Positions 1 to 10,509 of a DNA stretch of 64,000 nucleotides are shown one piece after another (position 1 is the stretch's first letter; every line of letters begins with the position of its first letter). The stretch is from Heterostelium album PN500 (Eukaryota > Evosea > Eumycetozoa > Acytosteliales > Acytosteliaceae). Below the pieces are notes generated by a model. The model did no database searches and had not been told where the DNA came from. It saw only the letters and a program-made list of their open reading frames with translations. A program made the translations under genes and the position numbers. The stretch is taken from the NCBI RefSeq assembly GCF_000004825.1, contig NW_008805064.1, positions 2,356,001-2,420,000 of the forward strand, in the 5' to 3' direction.

Positions 1-3000
1 CTCGTATTCCGCTACCTCCTTGTAACGCTTCCAAAACACGTTGGAGTAGTCTTGAACTTGCTTGGCGGTCTTGTCCTCCATGTTATCGGCGATGGTATCA
101 TAGGCTTTTCTGCCGTAGAGTTCACAACCACGAATAAAGTTTCTAAAGTCGACTCTGTTCCAATCGGCAAATCCCGAGGGCAATAGCTTCTCCTTGAGTG
201 CCTGTTCGTCTTCGGTGAGATCACCAAAGTCTGGCTCTGGCTCCTCTTTGTCGTCGCCATCTTTGGCGTCTCCTCCGTCCTGCTTTTCGTCCTTCTTATC
301 GTAGTACTCGCATTTAGCATTGTAGGCATTCATCTCCTTCTGCAACAACTCAACAAGACGTGGAGCGTAGAATTGGAAATCGTGAGTGACTGGCTGCTTG
401 GGTGGCTTGAACTTTCTCTCCTTCTTCTCCTTCTTGACTGGATTCTTATTGGGAGCGATACCGATGCTCTTCATATAGTCTTCGTTAAGCTCGATCGGCT
501 TTCTCTCTCTCTTGAAATTCTCACCCCAGAAATTGGTGGTGAAGTGTTGTGCCTTGTAGTCGACACCGTCGAATTGGTAGAGATTACCATCGGATGTGAA
601 TTTAATTGGATTGGTTGCAAGATCCTTAAGTTTATCGGTGACCAGCTTGGTCTTCTCTTCACCCTTCTGAAGGATGCTGTCAATGTCCTCGTCGGTGATA
701 GAAGAGTCTTTGCACTTGAAGATGTCGTCGGCACCGAAACGAATCATTGACAACAGCTCCTCGGGATTGGCCGACTTGTTTTGTTCGACAAGACGACCCT
801 GTTGAATGACAACGGCATCGAGTTGAAGCTTGAGCTCTGCTTTTTCAACCATTTTCTCCTCCATTGAACTCTCAGTGACGAAACGATAGACAGTGACAGG
901 CTTGGTTTGACCGATACGATGTGCACGATCCTGAGCCTGAAGATCCATCTGTGGATTCCAATCGCTGTCAAAGAGAATGACAACGTCGGCGGTGTTCAAA
1001 GTGATACCCAAACCACCGGCTCTAGTAGTGAGAATGAATACAAAGTGTTTTGAACCCGGTTCGTTGAACGATTCGATGTAGTTCTCACGAGTTTGCGAGT
1101 CGGTAGAACCGTCGATTCTGCAGTACGAGTAGTCGCGGTACAACAAGTAGTCCTCGAGAATATCAAGCATTCTTGCCCACTGCGAGAAGATAAGAACTCT
1201 AGAACCACGCTGCTTAAGACGACCGAGCAGCTTGTCGAGCAACACCATCTTACCACTGTTGTTAATGAGATGGTCACCTGTAGTGTAAGGCTGCTCTTCG
1301 GCACCGTCAAAGAGATACGGATGATTGCATGCCTTTCTTAGCTGCATGCAGATATTCAGTAGTTTGACACGACCAGAGCTACCCTTGACACCGACACCGT
1401 GCAACGCTTCAAAGTCTTTGCTTAACAGACGTTTGTACCACTCACGCTGCATAGCAGACAGACCAACGTACAGCTTTATTTCCTTCTTTGGTGGCAGTGA
1501 CTTTTCCACCTCTGACTTGAGACGACGCAACAAGAACGGTCTCAATACTTTATGAAGTTTATCGATGACTTCCTGTTGATTCTCGGTTTGCTCTAAATTG
1601 AACCAACGATCAAAGTCATCACTCGATGAAAATACATCTGGTAATAAAAAGTTTAGTAATGCCCAAAGTTCATGCAAGTTATTCTAATTGATTGTGATTG
1701 ATTGTTAGTGTTAATATATTAGGAAATGAATGAATGATTGATTGATTGATTGTATTGTATTGACTACTTACTTGTAAAGGAGTACCAGTAATTAATAATC
1801 TAAATTGAGAGTTGAAAAGTCTGACACCTTTGGAGAGTACTGAATTTTCATTCTTGATTCTATGTGCTTCGTCGATGATGATGTATCTCCAACTGAACTT
1901 CTTAAAGACAGATTTATCCTTGATAACCATTTCATAGGTGGTAACACAAACGTCGAATTTCTTATGTACCAATTGTTCTGTTTTAATTTTTTGCTATTAA
2001 AAATAAACAAAATTAGATAGTGTTTTTTTATAGATAGATAGATAGATAGATAGATTGCTTGTAAATGTAACTTACTCTTTCTTGTTTCTCACCATGGAAT
2101 TTGACAACTCTTAAGGATGGACACCAATTTTTAAACTCTTTACACCAACCAGAGAGAGTAGATTTAGGAGCGATAATTAAATGTGGACCTCTAATACCTT
2201 TATATTCAGAGAGATATCCCAGCAAAAGAGATAGTCTGCAATGTCTTTCCAAGACCCATCTCATCCGCCAGAATACCATTGATACCTCTCTCATACAATT
2301 GAATCAACCAATTCAATCCATAGATCTGATAATCTCTCATAACACCATGTTTAATATCTTGAAGTAATAATATAGTGGTGAAAAAGAAATAAGAAAAAGA
2401 TAAGTTAGTTGATTGATTGGATTAATGATGATTTGTAAATGAAAGTTGTTTTGATAAAACACATACAAGGTGGATTGGTTGTAAAGAAATTGAATGAATG
2501 TGGTGCTTCCTCATCGATTGCTTCCTTCATGATTTCATCGTCTTCCTCTTTCTCGGTGATGGTACCACGTTTGGTGGGTGTGGAATGGATGTCACCGTTC
2601 TTTTTCTTTTTGGGTTGCGAGCTGCTGTTCGATACGAAATGAGAGTAGATTTCGGTACGTTCCAAGAGGAACTTCAATCGGTCCTTCTGTGATTTGTCTT
2701 TGTCGGCTTGGAGTTGTTCACGCTGTCTCTTTTCGAGTTCTGAAAGCTGCTTCTTCTGTTCGTCTTTCAACTGCTTGAGACGATCCTTCTCGAGTTTGAT
2801 CGCTTCGATACGCTCCTTACGCTGCTCCTCTGTTTCGTCACGGTTCTCCTCCTCGTCGTCGTCATCGTTGAATGGCAACGGTTGGTCGTCTTCATTGTTG
2901 TTTTCATTGGCGTCGTCGTCTTCGTCCATAGCGGCGGCAGCAGCTTCCTCGACTTCACTCATGACTTCATCTTCCTGTTCATCGTCATCCTTTGAAGTAA

Positions 3001-3064
3001 TACTTCTAATAACAGGTGAATTGGTCAATGATCCACGTTCACTATTATTTCCAGATGATGACAT
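1..3064 (-). CDS. ISWI-family SNF2 chromatin-remodelling ATPase (3' end cut by window edge)
   Basis: ATP-dependent nucleosome-sliding enzyme of the nucleus. Deduced exons are 3064-2467, 2357-2076, 1993-1772 and 1683-1, about 930 residues. Order: acidic Asp/Glu-rich N-terminus with a Lys/Arg/Glu coiled coil (residues about 30-130), then the SNF2 helicase with DEMGLGKT (motif I), [13 protein letters not shown] (motif II), [16 protein letters not shown], and motif [15 protein letters not shown] near 900-930 of the window. A HAND-like segment ([14 protein letters not shown]) follows, then a SANT domain ([19 protein letters not shown]) at the left edge. HAND plus SANT separates ISWI from CHD and SWI2/SNF2 proteins; SLIDE should lie outside the window. 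Oddity: exon 2 carries one base too many just after motif I, so its first part (GKTLQTIS) and last part ([13 protein letters not shown]) are in different frames. The start is the first ATG, followed by [12 protein letters not shown]. Confidence 0.93.
2030..2057. repeat. (GATA)n microsatellite in ISWI intron
   Basis: Tandem TAGA/GATA tetranucleotide run inside the second intron of the ISWI gene. It is short and perfect, and no function is suggested. The third intron carries a similar GATT run near 1734-1755. Confidence 0.85.
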
Positions 3065-4274
3065 ATTATCAAACTTCTACTTTCTTCTTAATAATAATAA
3101 TAATAATATGAAAATAATGAAAAAATTAAATGTTACAAAAAAAAAAAAAAAAAAACTAAACTAAACAAAAACTAAAAACTAAAAACTAACAAACAATTTT
3201 ATATATAAATAAAGTTATATTATATATATATTATTATTATAACAGTATAAAATGTAAAAATAATATTTTTTTTTGAATTCCTTTTTTGTAAATTAACTAA
3301 CTAAAGGAAATAAATTAAAGATTAATTACTAACAAAAAAAAAAGACTATAATTATAATAATAGTTATTATTATTGTTGTTGTTGTTTGTTGTTGAGTTTG
3401 TTGTGAAGAGAATGGATGAATGTTGTCGAAACAACTTTAATGAAGTAAAAAATTTTGTTTTTTTTACCGCACTCCTGAATAATTTTTTATATTATTATTA
3501 ATTTTTGTTTTTTTCCAATAATTCGATAGTCCATTCCTATTGAACCTAACCAATTATTACTATATTATTACCAACAAACGGTCCATTTAATCTTAAATGT
3601 GATCGGTTAAAGAAGTATCTCATCAAAAAATACTAAAAACTCTACCTAGATCATCTAAATCAATGATTTCCAGCTTTTCATAGTTTGATTCACCATTTCT
3701 TTATAAAAGATGCTTAAATATGACTAATGATCATATAAATATAATGATTTAACTTAGTACTACCATATAAATTCAATAGCTCATCCATCAATTAAAATTA
3801 AATGATCGTTAAGAATTTGTTTAACAATATTTTTGAGATTTTTTTCATTATTTTTTTCAAGTGAGCCAATATTAATATTGGAGGTATAAGTACTGACTAA
3901 TTACTTGTATCTCTCTACCTTAAAATAGTTAAGATTTAATTCAACAAATAATAATCAAAAAAGTTATTTATAAACCAGTTTGGTTAAATTTTAAATAATT
4001 TCTATTGTTTATTAATAATTAATTGAACTTCAATAAATTTAAATGAAATTAATTTAAAATTCAAAACAAAAACGGACGGATCCGTTTATTACTACTACAA
4101 ATTAATTAACATAGATTTGCAAGGAGTAGAAGGTGGTTTGCATTTTTAGTTTTATAAAAAGGGGATTTATTTATTTAATCATTTTATTTATATATATATA
4201 TATATGTTGTGTTGTAGTATTTTTAATTGTTATTATTATGTTTTTGTTTTTGTTGGGGGAGTGGAATAACTAAT
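3065..4274. other. Intergenic spacer, ISWI 5' side / CHTOP-like 3' side
   Basis: About 1.2 kb of AT-rich DNA upstream of the ISWI start and downstream of the next minus-strand gene. It holds long A and T runs (3139-3155), a TTG run (3370-3395) and a small GC-rich perfect inverted repeat at 4070-4087. No convincing ORF or RNA gene was seen. Confidence 0.7.
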
Positions 4275-4697
4275 TTACTCTTTCATTTCGTTGTCCTTGG
4301 CGATTTGGTCGAGTTCGGCATCCAATTCCTCTTTGGTTGGGGTCTTCTCCTTCTTGAAACGACCTCCACGTCCACCACGACCACCACGAGATCCACCACG
4401 ACCACCGAAACGTCCACCACGCGATCCACCACGACCACCTTGGGGTCTACCACCGGCATGTGAACGTCCACCACGGTCTCCACCAGAGTGCGAACGTCCA
4501 CCGCTTGGTCTACGGTCTCCACCGTCACGGGTGATGGTAACAGAGGTTGAACCACCGGATCTCTTCTTGAAGCCTGGCGAGCTGATTGCAACCTTGGTGT
4601 CCTTCATCTGTGTGAAACGATCGTTCAAAGTACCGGAGGCACTTCCACTTCCACCGACGATAACACGACGACCTCCCCTGTTGAATGATGACGACAT
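4275..4697 (-). CDS. CHTOP/FOP-like RGG protein (mRNA export factor)
   Basis: Single-exon 140-residue basic protein. The N-terminal block GTLNDRFTQMKDTK resembles the conserved SLNERFTNMLKNK block of animal CHTOP (Friend of PRMT1). Residues about 60-115 are an RGG/GGR tract, the usual substrate of arginine methyltransferases. The C-terminus KTPTKEELDAELDQIAKDN matches the C-terminal Leu-Asp-rich motif of CHTOP and ALYREF, which in those families contacts the helicase UAP56/DDX39B. No RRM is present, which argues against ALYREF and for CHTOP. From family knowledge the protein should act in the nucleus in TREX-dependent mRNA export. It is shorter than human CHTOP (about 250 residues). The start ATG gives MSSSFNRGG; the stop is TAA. 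Confidence 0.8.
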   Translation of the reverse strand: MSSSFNRGGRRVIVGGSGSASGTLNDRFTQMKDTKVAISSPGFKKRSGGSTSVTITRDGGDRRPSGGRSHSGGDRGGRSHAGGRPQGGRGGSRGGRFGGRGGSRGGRGGRGGRFKKEKTPTKEELDAELDQIAKDNEMKE

Positions 4698-4841
4698 TTT
4701 TCGATTATATATATTTGTAGTAGGGTTTTAAAATACAGAGTAGTAGTGATTGCTATGTTATTATGGAGATAAATTGGAAAGGGAAGGAAGGTGTGAGTCT
4801 ACAGATTCTATTGTTTATAAATCATTATTATCATCATCAAC

Positions 4842-4873
<32 letters not shown>

Positions 4874-6451
4874 CGAAATCGCAATCATCATCACATTTAA
4901 ATATATTCAACAACTAACTAAATATCGCAACTAACTAACTTTTCAATTCCGAAACTGATCTCAAAACAAATATTAATAGAATAGTTATTGGAAAAACAGA
5001 ACTAATTTAACTGGCAACATTTGATTATACTATCTTTGTTTGGTGTGATTGTTTTGTTGGTTTGTTTGTTGATTGCGTTGGTTGATTGTTGTTGTTGTTG
5101 TTGTCATTCAAGCTGTGAAAACGGCCAAAATAAAATAACAAGTCGGAGAGTCTCCTTCTTTCTTCTTTTTGTTGGTTGGTTGTTGCTGTTTGTATGTTTG
5201 TTTGATTTATTGAACAGTATATATTCAATAGGATAGATGTAACCAATCTATTTTGAATGGGGTGGGAAGCATATGTGAGGAGAGGTAACTCTCGGGTGAA
5301 AAAAAAAGGAAAGTAGGCTATATTAAGAGTAACCACCCCTGTTGCCGTCGCCACCGCACCGACCATATCCAAAGATGATCGAATTTGATTTGATTAGATT
5401 TATCTAGATAAATCCCACCAAAACATGTCGCTACATAGTCATGTAACAACAATCAACTCGCTACGGTGTTACAAAGAGTGAATTCTTGATAGACAGCACT
5501 GTCATCACATCCATTCACTTTTTTTTTTTTAATGAAAGTAGAACATTCTACGTTTCATACTAACATTGTTTTTACAAAAAAAAAAATAAAAATAAAAAAG
5601 CAATTGCTTATCGTTGTTGTAGTAGTTGTTATTGTTGTTGTTGTTGTTGTTGTAAATTAATAATAACAATATTGTATTATTATTTACTTCTATTATTTAG
5701 TATCTACCTTTTTAAATTGTGATTTGTTTTATTATTATTAAAATATCTATATAATATGATAACTAAATTATATGGCTAAGATATGATATAATATATTTTT
5801 AGAAGTGAAAATTATAACTATATATATAGGTTTGTATATAAATAAAATTGATTTAAACAGTTAGTTTATTTAAAAAACAGATAATAATATTGTGTTGTGA
5901 GAACAAAAATAATAAAATTAAATTTTGAAATTTGTTAATTTTTTTCAGTTGGAACTTTTTCATTTTGATTTTTTCAATTTTAGAAATTTTTTGTGTTGAA
6001 AGGTTAATTTCAAATATTGATATGATCATTTCTCTCTTTAAATAATAATATTAATTCATATAATATATGTCTTATTTTAATCTATTATTTGAGGTTTTTT
6101 ATTTCTCGCTGGATTTTTTTGAGTATCTTTATCTTGTTCAGTTTCTTTTTTATCATATAAAATTAATAAAAAATAGAAAAAATTTATCATAAAACAACAT
6201 CAATTCTTCTTTGATATTTAATTCAGTTTATAATTGATATCTATTTCTTGAAACATTGTTTGTTTGTTTGACAATCTAAAAAATAATCATATTAAAAAAA
6301 GAGGAAAAGATTATTTTTTTTTATCATTTTAAAATTTTTGTTTCAAAAAAAAAAACGTTACCAACAAATTATCATTAATTTATTATTAGATCAATAAAAG
6401 TTGATTCATTTATATATATCTGTTTATTATTATTCAATATATAATATATAG
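4698..6451. other. Divergent intergenic region, CHTOP-like / TRAPPC5
   Basis: About 1.75 kb of AT-rich DNA between two divergent genes, so it must contain both promoters. Visible features are a CTAA tetranucleotide run at about 4843-4873, TTG-rich runs at 5085-5105 and 5620-5653, and poly-A/T tracts. Open frames at 5021-5372 on both strands are low-complexity and have no family resemblance, so they are not called as genes. Confidence 0.7.
4843..4873. repeat. (CTAA)n tetranucleotide repeat
   Basis: About seven to eight tandem CTAA units in the spacer upstream of the CHTOP-like gene. It is a simple microsatellite. Confidence 0.9.
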
Positions 6452-7339
6452 ATGGCAACCAATTTCAATGTTAATAAGAATGCAGTAAATATTGTAGATA
6501 GACCACTCTCAAAGGGTAAAACAGAGATCAATCTAAGTTCGTTTGCCTTTCTATTCTCAGAGCTAATTCAATACTCACAAGATAGAATTAAAGCTGGTCA
6601 TGAATTAGAGAAAAAGTAATTATTACCATCTATCTATATATCATTCACTATAGTAGTGATTTGTTTAGTTTAGTTTGTTGTAAAGTTAATTAAGTTTGTT
6701 AATTAACATAACATAACATATTCATTTATTTTTTGTTTTTTAAAAGATTATCAGATATAGGATTTTTGGTTGGAACAAGAGTATTGGAATTGCTAGTGGT
6801 ACGTGAGAAGAATGCAAAGAGAGAGACTAAACTGCTGGGAATACTATCATTCATACATTCAACCGTATGGAAAGCACTGTTTGGAAAGCAAGCTGATTCA
6901 CTTGAGAAGAGTACCGAAGCTGATGATGAATGTATGAATGATTCTTTAAATCTTCTAATTCTTCTGGATGATAAGAAACGAAACTAACTAACTAGCTAAC
7001 AAACTAATGATTCAATTTTTGTAGATATGATATCCGATGCAAATATGATTGTAAATAAGTTTATTTCATTACCAAAGAATCTAAGTAGTTTAAATTGTGC
7101 TGCTTTCGTAGCAGGTATAATAGAGGGTATCTTATGTAGTGCTGAATTCGTAAGTAATTTAAAATTGCAAATCAAAAACATTGATAAACATTGGTTAACT
7201 AATGTTTGTTTTTGTATGTTTATTAACTTTTTTATAGCCAGCAAGAGTAACAGCTCACAATGTAGCTGTAGAAGGAAAGAAATTCCCTAAAACTGTAATA
7301 TTAATTAAATTCAATCCTGAAGTCATTCCAAGAACTTAA
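6452..7339 (+). CDS. TRAPP complex subunit 5 (Trs31 homologue)
   Basis: Core subunit of the TRAPP tethering complexes, which act as exchange factors for Rab1/Ypt1 and tether vesicles at the ER-Golgi interface. Deduced exons 6452-6615, 6747-6931, 7025-7149 and 7238-7339 join in frame to 191 residues, the normal family length. Diagnostic stretches are the N-terminal [55 protein letters not shown] across the exon 2/3 junction, and the C-terminal block [20 protein letters not shown]. The whole chain is one Bet3-like (longin-related alpha/beta) TRAPP domain. It is transcribed toward the 3' end of the bL34m gene, about 110 bp away. Confidence 0.95.
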
Positions 7340-7451
7340 ATAATTAAAAGAAATAAATAGCAACACGACATTGTTTTTTTTTTACTTTTTTATACTATTA
7401 TTGGTTTGTTTTATATATATTAAATATTTATTGGTTTAGTTGTTGTTGTTG

Positions 7452-8107
7452 TTATGCAGATAGTGAGTTTCTTCCCTTTTGTATTCTGCTGACCAAAACT
7501 CTTCTACCACCCTTTGATGACAATCTGTGGAGGAATCCATGTCTTCTCTTTCTAATAAGGACAGATGGTTGATAGGTTCTCTTTACACATTCGATTCCAT
7601 CTTGTTCTTGTTGTTCTTCTGTAAATAACAATTGGATTAGTTAAATTTGTTGTAGTGTGGTTGTTGCATATGCTTGTTGTTTATGTACATACCAACGATA
7701 TTCAAAGTTGAAGGTTGATCTAAAAATGAAGATAATCTGTATGGTTGGAGGGATGGTGCCGATAATGAGGCAATGAGTGGGTCTATTTCGAGAGGCGATG
7801 GTGCAATGGTGATTTCACAGTCATCGTCGAATCCAATTGCATCGCTATCGTCGTTTATATCAATGTTACTATTGATTGATGTAGATTCTTGCAAGTTCAT
7901 CATCATCATTCCATTTAATATGTTTCTGTTGCTGTTATTATTAAAACGAATACTATTGTTATTGAAATTTATATATGATAATGGTGATGATGCTGATGAT
8001 GACTGTGATGATGGTGAAAAAGTAGATGCTGATGAAAATGGTGATACAATTTTACTGATTTGATTTCTACATAATGTAGAAATCATCTTATTTGAATTCA
8101 TCAACAT
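7452..8107 (-). CDS. Mitochondrial large-subunit ribosomal protein bL34m
   Basis: Two exons, 8107-7693 and 7618-7452, join at GTTG|AAGAA to give 193 residues. The last 45 residues are a full bL34 core: [20 protein letters not shown], then [20 protein letters not shown], ending SLSA. In bacteria and mitochondria this protein binds 23S-type rRNA. The roughly 145-residue N-terminal part is unusual: it is Ser/Asn-rich, starts with a basic amphipathic-looking segment ([13 protein letters not shown]) that could target mitochondria, and includes an acidic stretch around residues 85-100. Animal L34m proteins have only a short presequence. The core lies almost entirely in the 167-base second exon and would be missed by long-ORF searches. 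Confidence 0.9.
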
Positions 8108-8400
8108 ATTTGATACAATATAATAATAATAATAATAATTAATATAATATAAAGATATGAGAGGCTGTTGTTACAAAAACATGTGCTTTTTTGATCGTTT
8201 TTTTCAGTTTCCAAAAAAAAAAAAAAAAAAAAACAAAAACAAAATTTTTTTTTCAGTTTGAACAAATTTTTTTAAACAAAGCTTTGAATTATTAATGTCA
8301 GTTGGAATGCATGACGGAATTCATTAATTAACACAATTGAACAAAGTTATGTTTATTTACTTTGAAAATTAGTATGTAAAAGTTGTGTCGTTTCCTAGTT
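8108..8400. other. Spacer upstream of bL34m
   Basis: AT-rich spacer between two same-strand genes, with a long A run (about 8213-8233) and T-rich stretches. It holds the bL34m promoter and the dph4 3' UTR. Nothing else is visible. Confidence 0.6.
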
Positions 8401-8907
8401 TTATGGTTGGATTGCGTCATATAAAACTTTGATAGTCAGAGAACAGTTTTGACAGGATGCAATCTCTTCACCATTCTCAAGTTGACTTTCGTCGATTGTG
8501 TATTGTCCATTACATCTATAAATAAATAAATTAATTAAAATTATGAGTTGGTAACATGTTTTATAATTATTGATCAAATTAATTGAAACTTACCTGCATG
8601 GGTATGAAAATTGCGATAGATCTTCGTTGTATTCCATATCATCGAGATCGACTTCATCTGAAATCGAATACTTTTGTCTTTGATTTTCTAGTAGATAGGC
8701 ATCGTATTTTGATCTGTTCTCTGGATCTCTTAGGCATTCCCATGCCTGTTGAATCTTTTGAAACATATCTATATCAACAACGTCATGTTGTTGTTCCGAT
8801 AAAACCAGTTTATCAGGATGATACAACAATACTTTTGAACTGAATGCCTTCTTTATATCTTTGTAATCAGCATTGACTTCAATACCTAATATTTCGTAGT
8901 GATTCAT
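8401..8907 (-). CDS. dph4: Dph4/DNAJC24, J-protein of diphthamide synthesis
   Basis: Type III J-protein combining an N-terminal J domain with a C-terminal CSL zinc finger. Exons 8907-8594 and 8515-8401 join to 142 residues, typical for Dph4. The J domain starts NHYEILGIEVNADYKDIKKAF and carries the HPD tripeptide in YHPDK. The CSL zinc finger spans the exon junction: YPCRCNGQYTI, then CQNCSLTIKVLYD, giving the CxC...CxxC set of zinc ligands. In yeast and animals Dph4 supplies electrons or iron with Dph3 to the Dph1-Dph2 enzyme during the first step of diphthamide formation on elongation factor 2. Assignment is firm because the J + CSL architecture is specific to this family. Confidence 0.94.
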
Positions 8908-9096
8908 CTCACCATTGATTGATTATCTCTTAATATATATTATTATCAATCTCCTCCTTGAATACGAGAAAAAAAAATAAAAATAAAAAATAAAAAGTCA
9001 AATCAAGAAAAGTTTTTTTTTATTTTTTTTTTTTATCATATTTAAAAAACTGAACAACTTAATTAAAGATATTTATTTATTCATTTAATATTAAAT

Positions 9097-9772
9097 ATGA
9101 GTCAGACATATTCAAATTCAGGTTCAGCAAGTTTAGTAACAGCATCTTCAACACATATCGAGGATCCATCTTTAGGTGTGAAGAAAGAATTGACAGAGAG
9201 TGGCGAAGTTATCATTACAGAGTTGGGTAAATCAATAAAATCATTGATAAAACATTCAAATGTACATGAGGTACTGTATATATATAAATAGACTGATACT
9301 AATTACATGGTTATACTTATACTCAAACACTACAATAGAATATGTTAGCAATTTGTAAGGCTTTTGCACAACATGAAGTTAATGTAATGCAAACTGATGA
9401 TGTAAGTAAACATGTTTAATATCTATACAAATTGAATATAATTAACAGTTAGATACTTGTATCATACACACATATCATTTAGATGATAAATCAAATGAAT
9501 TCATTATCAAAAGAATTAAATCAACAGTAAGCAATTATTATTGGATTTTGATAAAACTAAATCTTTAGAAAGAGAGAGTGTCTAACAATTTATTATCAAT
9601 GCAATTTCTGCTCAATTTATTTCAAATATATAGAGTCAATATATTAAGTAATTCATTGAAATGTTTGGATAGTATAAATTATGCAGTGGTCGATGTAAAC
9701 AAAACAGCACATTCATTTACAACTAGTAATAAGAATCTAAGTTCACCTACATCTTTGACAGACTCAAAATGA
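9097..9772 (+). CDS. Small helical/coiled-coil protein, possible BORC subunit (BORCS7-like)
   Basis: Deduced exons 9097-9270, 9339-9401, 9483-9526 and 9634-9772 join in frame to 139 residues; the last acceptor follows a pyrimidine-rich stretch at 9598-9633. Residues 1-30 are Ser/Thr-rich. Residues about 40-115 are predicted helical with heptad-like hydrophobics (ELGKSIKSLIKHSN, MLAICKAFAQHEV, MINQMNSLSKELNQQVNIL). Size, helix pattern and the Q-x-x-D/L...Q spacing recall BORCS7 of the lysosome-positioning BORC complex, but identity by eye is weak; BLOC-1 or another small coiled-coil subunit is equally possible. The gene model is more certain than the family. It diverges from dph4, the two ATGs being about 190 bp apart. 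Confidence 0.6.
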
Positions 9773-10509
9773 ATGTGGTCATTACGGTCAGCTTGCTTGT
9801 GTAAACTAATAATAGTAATAATAATTGTAAATAAAATATTTTAATTAAATCAATTCATATGATCAACAAATTATGTAATCACAAATAATGTGATTTCACA
9901 TCGTCGGGATTTTGAGCATTTTTAGTTGATCATTAATTTAGACCTGGTTGCTCAGTCATTACCCCTTGCTTTCCAAACAATAATTTTTAATGAAATTGAA
10001 AAAAAAAAACGAAATAGTAACGAGAAAAATTTAAAAAATAAACAACAACCATGAAGCCAACAAAAAAATAAAATAAAATTAAAAAATTCGAAAAAAAAAT
10101 ATAAAAAAACAAAAAAAAACGATATTTGATTTTAGTTTTCGTCTTGGTGTATTGCATTTGCGAGTTTCAACAAAAAAAAAACTATTTAAATTACCTTTTT
10201 TTCTTTCTTTTTTTTCACAATTCTACTATAAACAACACAATTATTCTATCTATTTGTTGATAGTTTAATTATATTCTTTAGAAGTAGTAGTAGTAGTAGT
10301 AGTCGAAGTAGTATTAGTTCGTTTAGTTGTAACACACACACAAACAAACAAAAAAGTGAAGGTGTCAGACTTGAGTTTTTAATTTCAAATCTAACAACAC
10401 AACAACAACAACACAAAAATAAAAAAGGTAAATTTTAAAAAAAATGTTAACTTTGGTAATTTGGATAGGATTAGCATATTAATAATCAATTATAAACGAT
10501 AATAAATAA
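9773..10509. other. Spacer and cluA promoter
   Basis: About 740 bp. The stretch 9898-9985 is less AT-rich than its surroundings (GTCGGG, GACCTGG, CATTACCCC), a candidate core regulatory block. After it come poly-A and poly-T tracts, an AGT trinucleotide run at 10283-10304 and an AC-rich leader just before the cluA start. No further gene was seen. Confidence 0.6.
10283..10304. repeat. (AGT)n microsatellite
   Basis: About seven AGT/TAG triplets in the probable 5' leader of cluA. No coding frame is supported. Confidence 0.85.

Noticed and set aside
5021-5372. Overlapping open frames on both strands in the CHTOP/TRAPPC5 spacer
   Set aside because: They consist of Leu/Val/Cys or Gln/Asn/Thr simple sequence from TTG repeats, with no family resemblance and no codon bias like the real genes.
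9568-9633. Possible extra exon of the small coiled-coil gene
   Set aside because: Joining it to exon 3 breaks the frame; skipping to the acceptor at 9632-9633 restores it exactly and uses a pyrimidine-rich tract.
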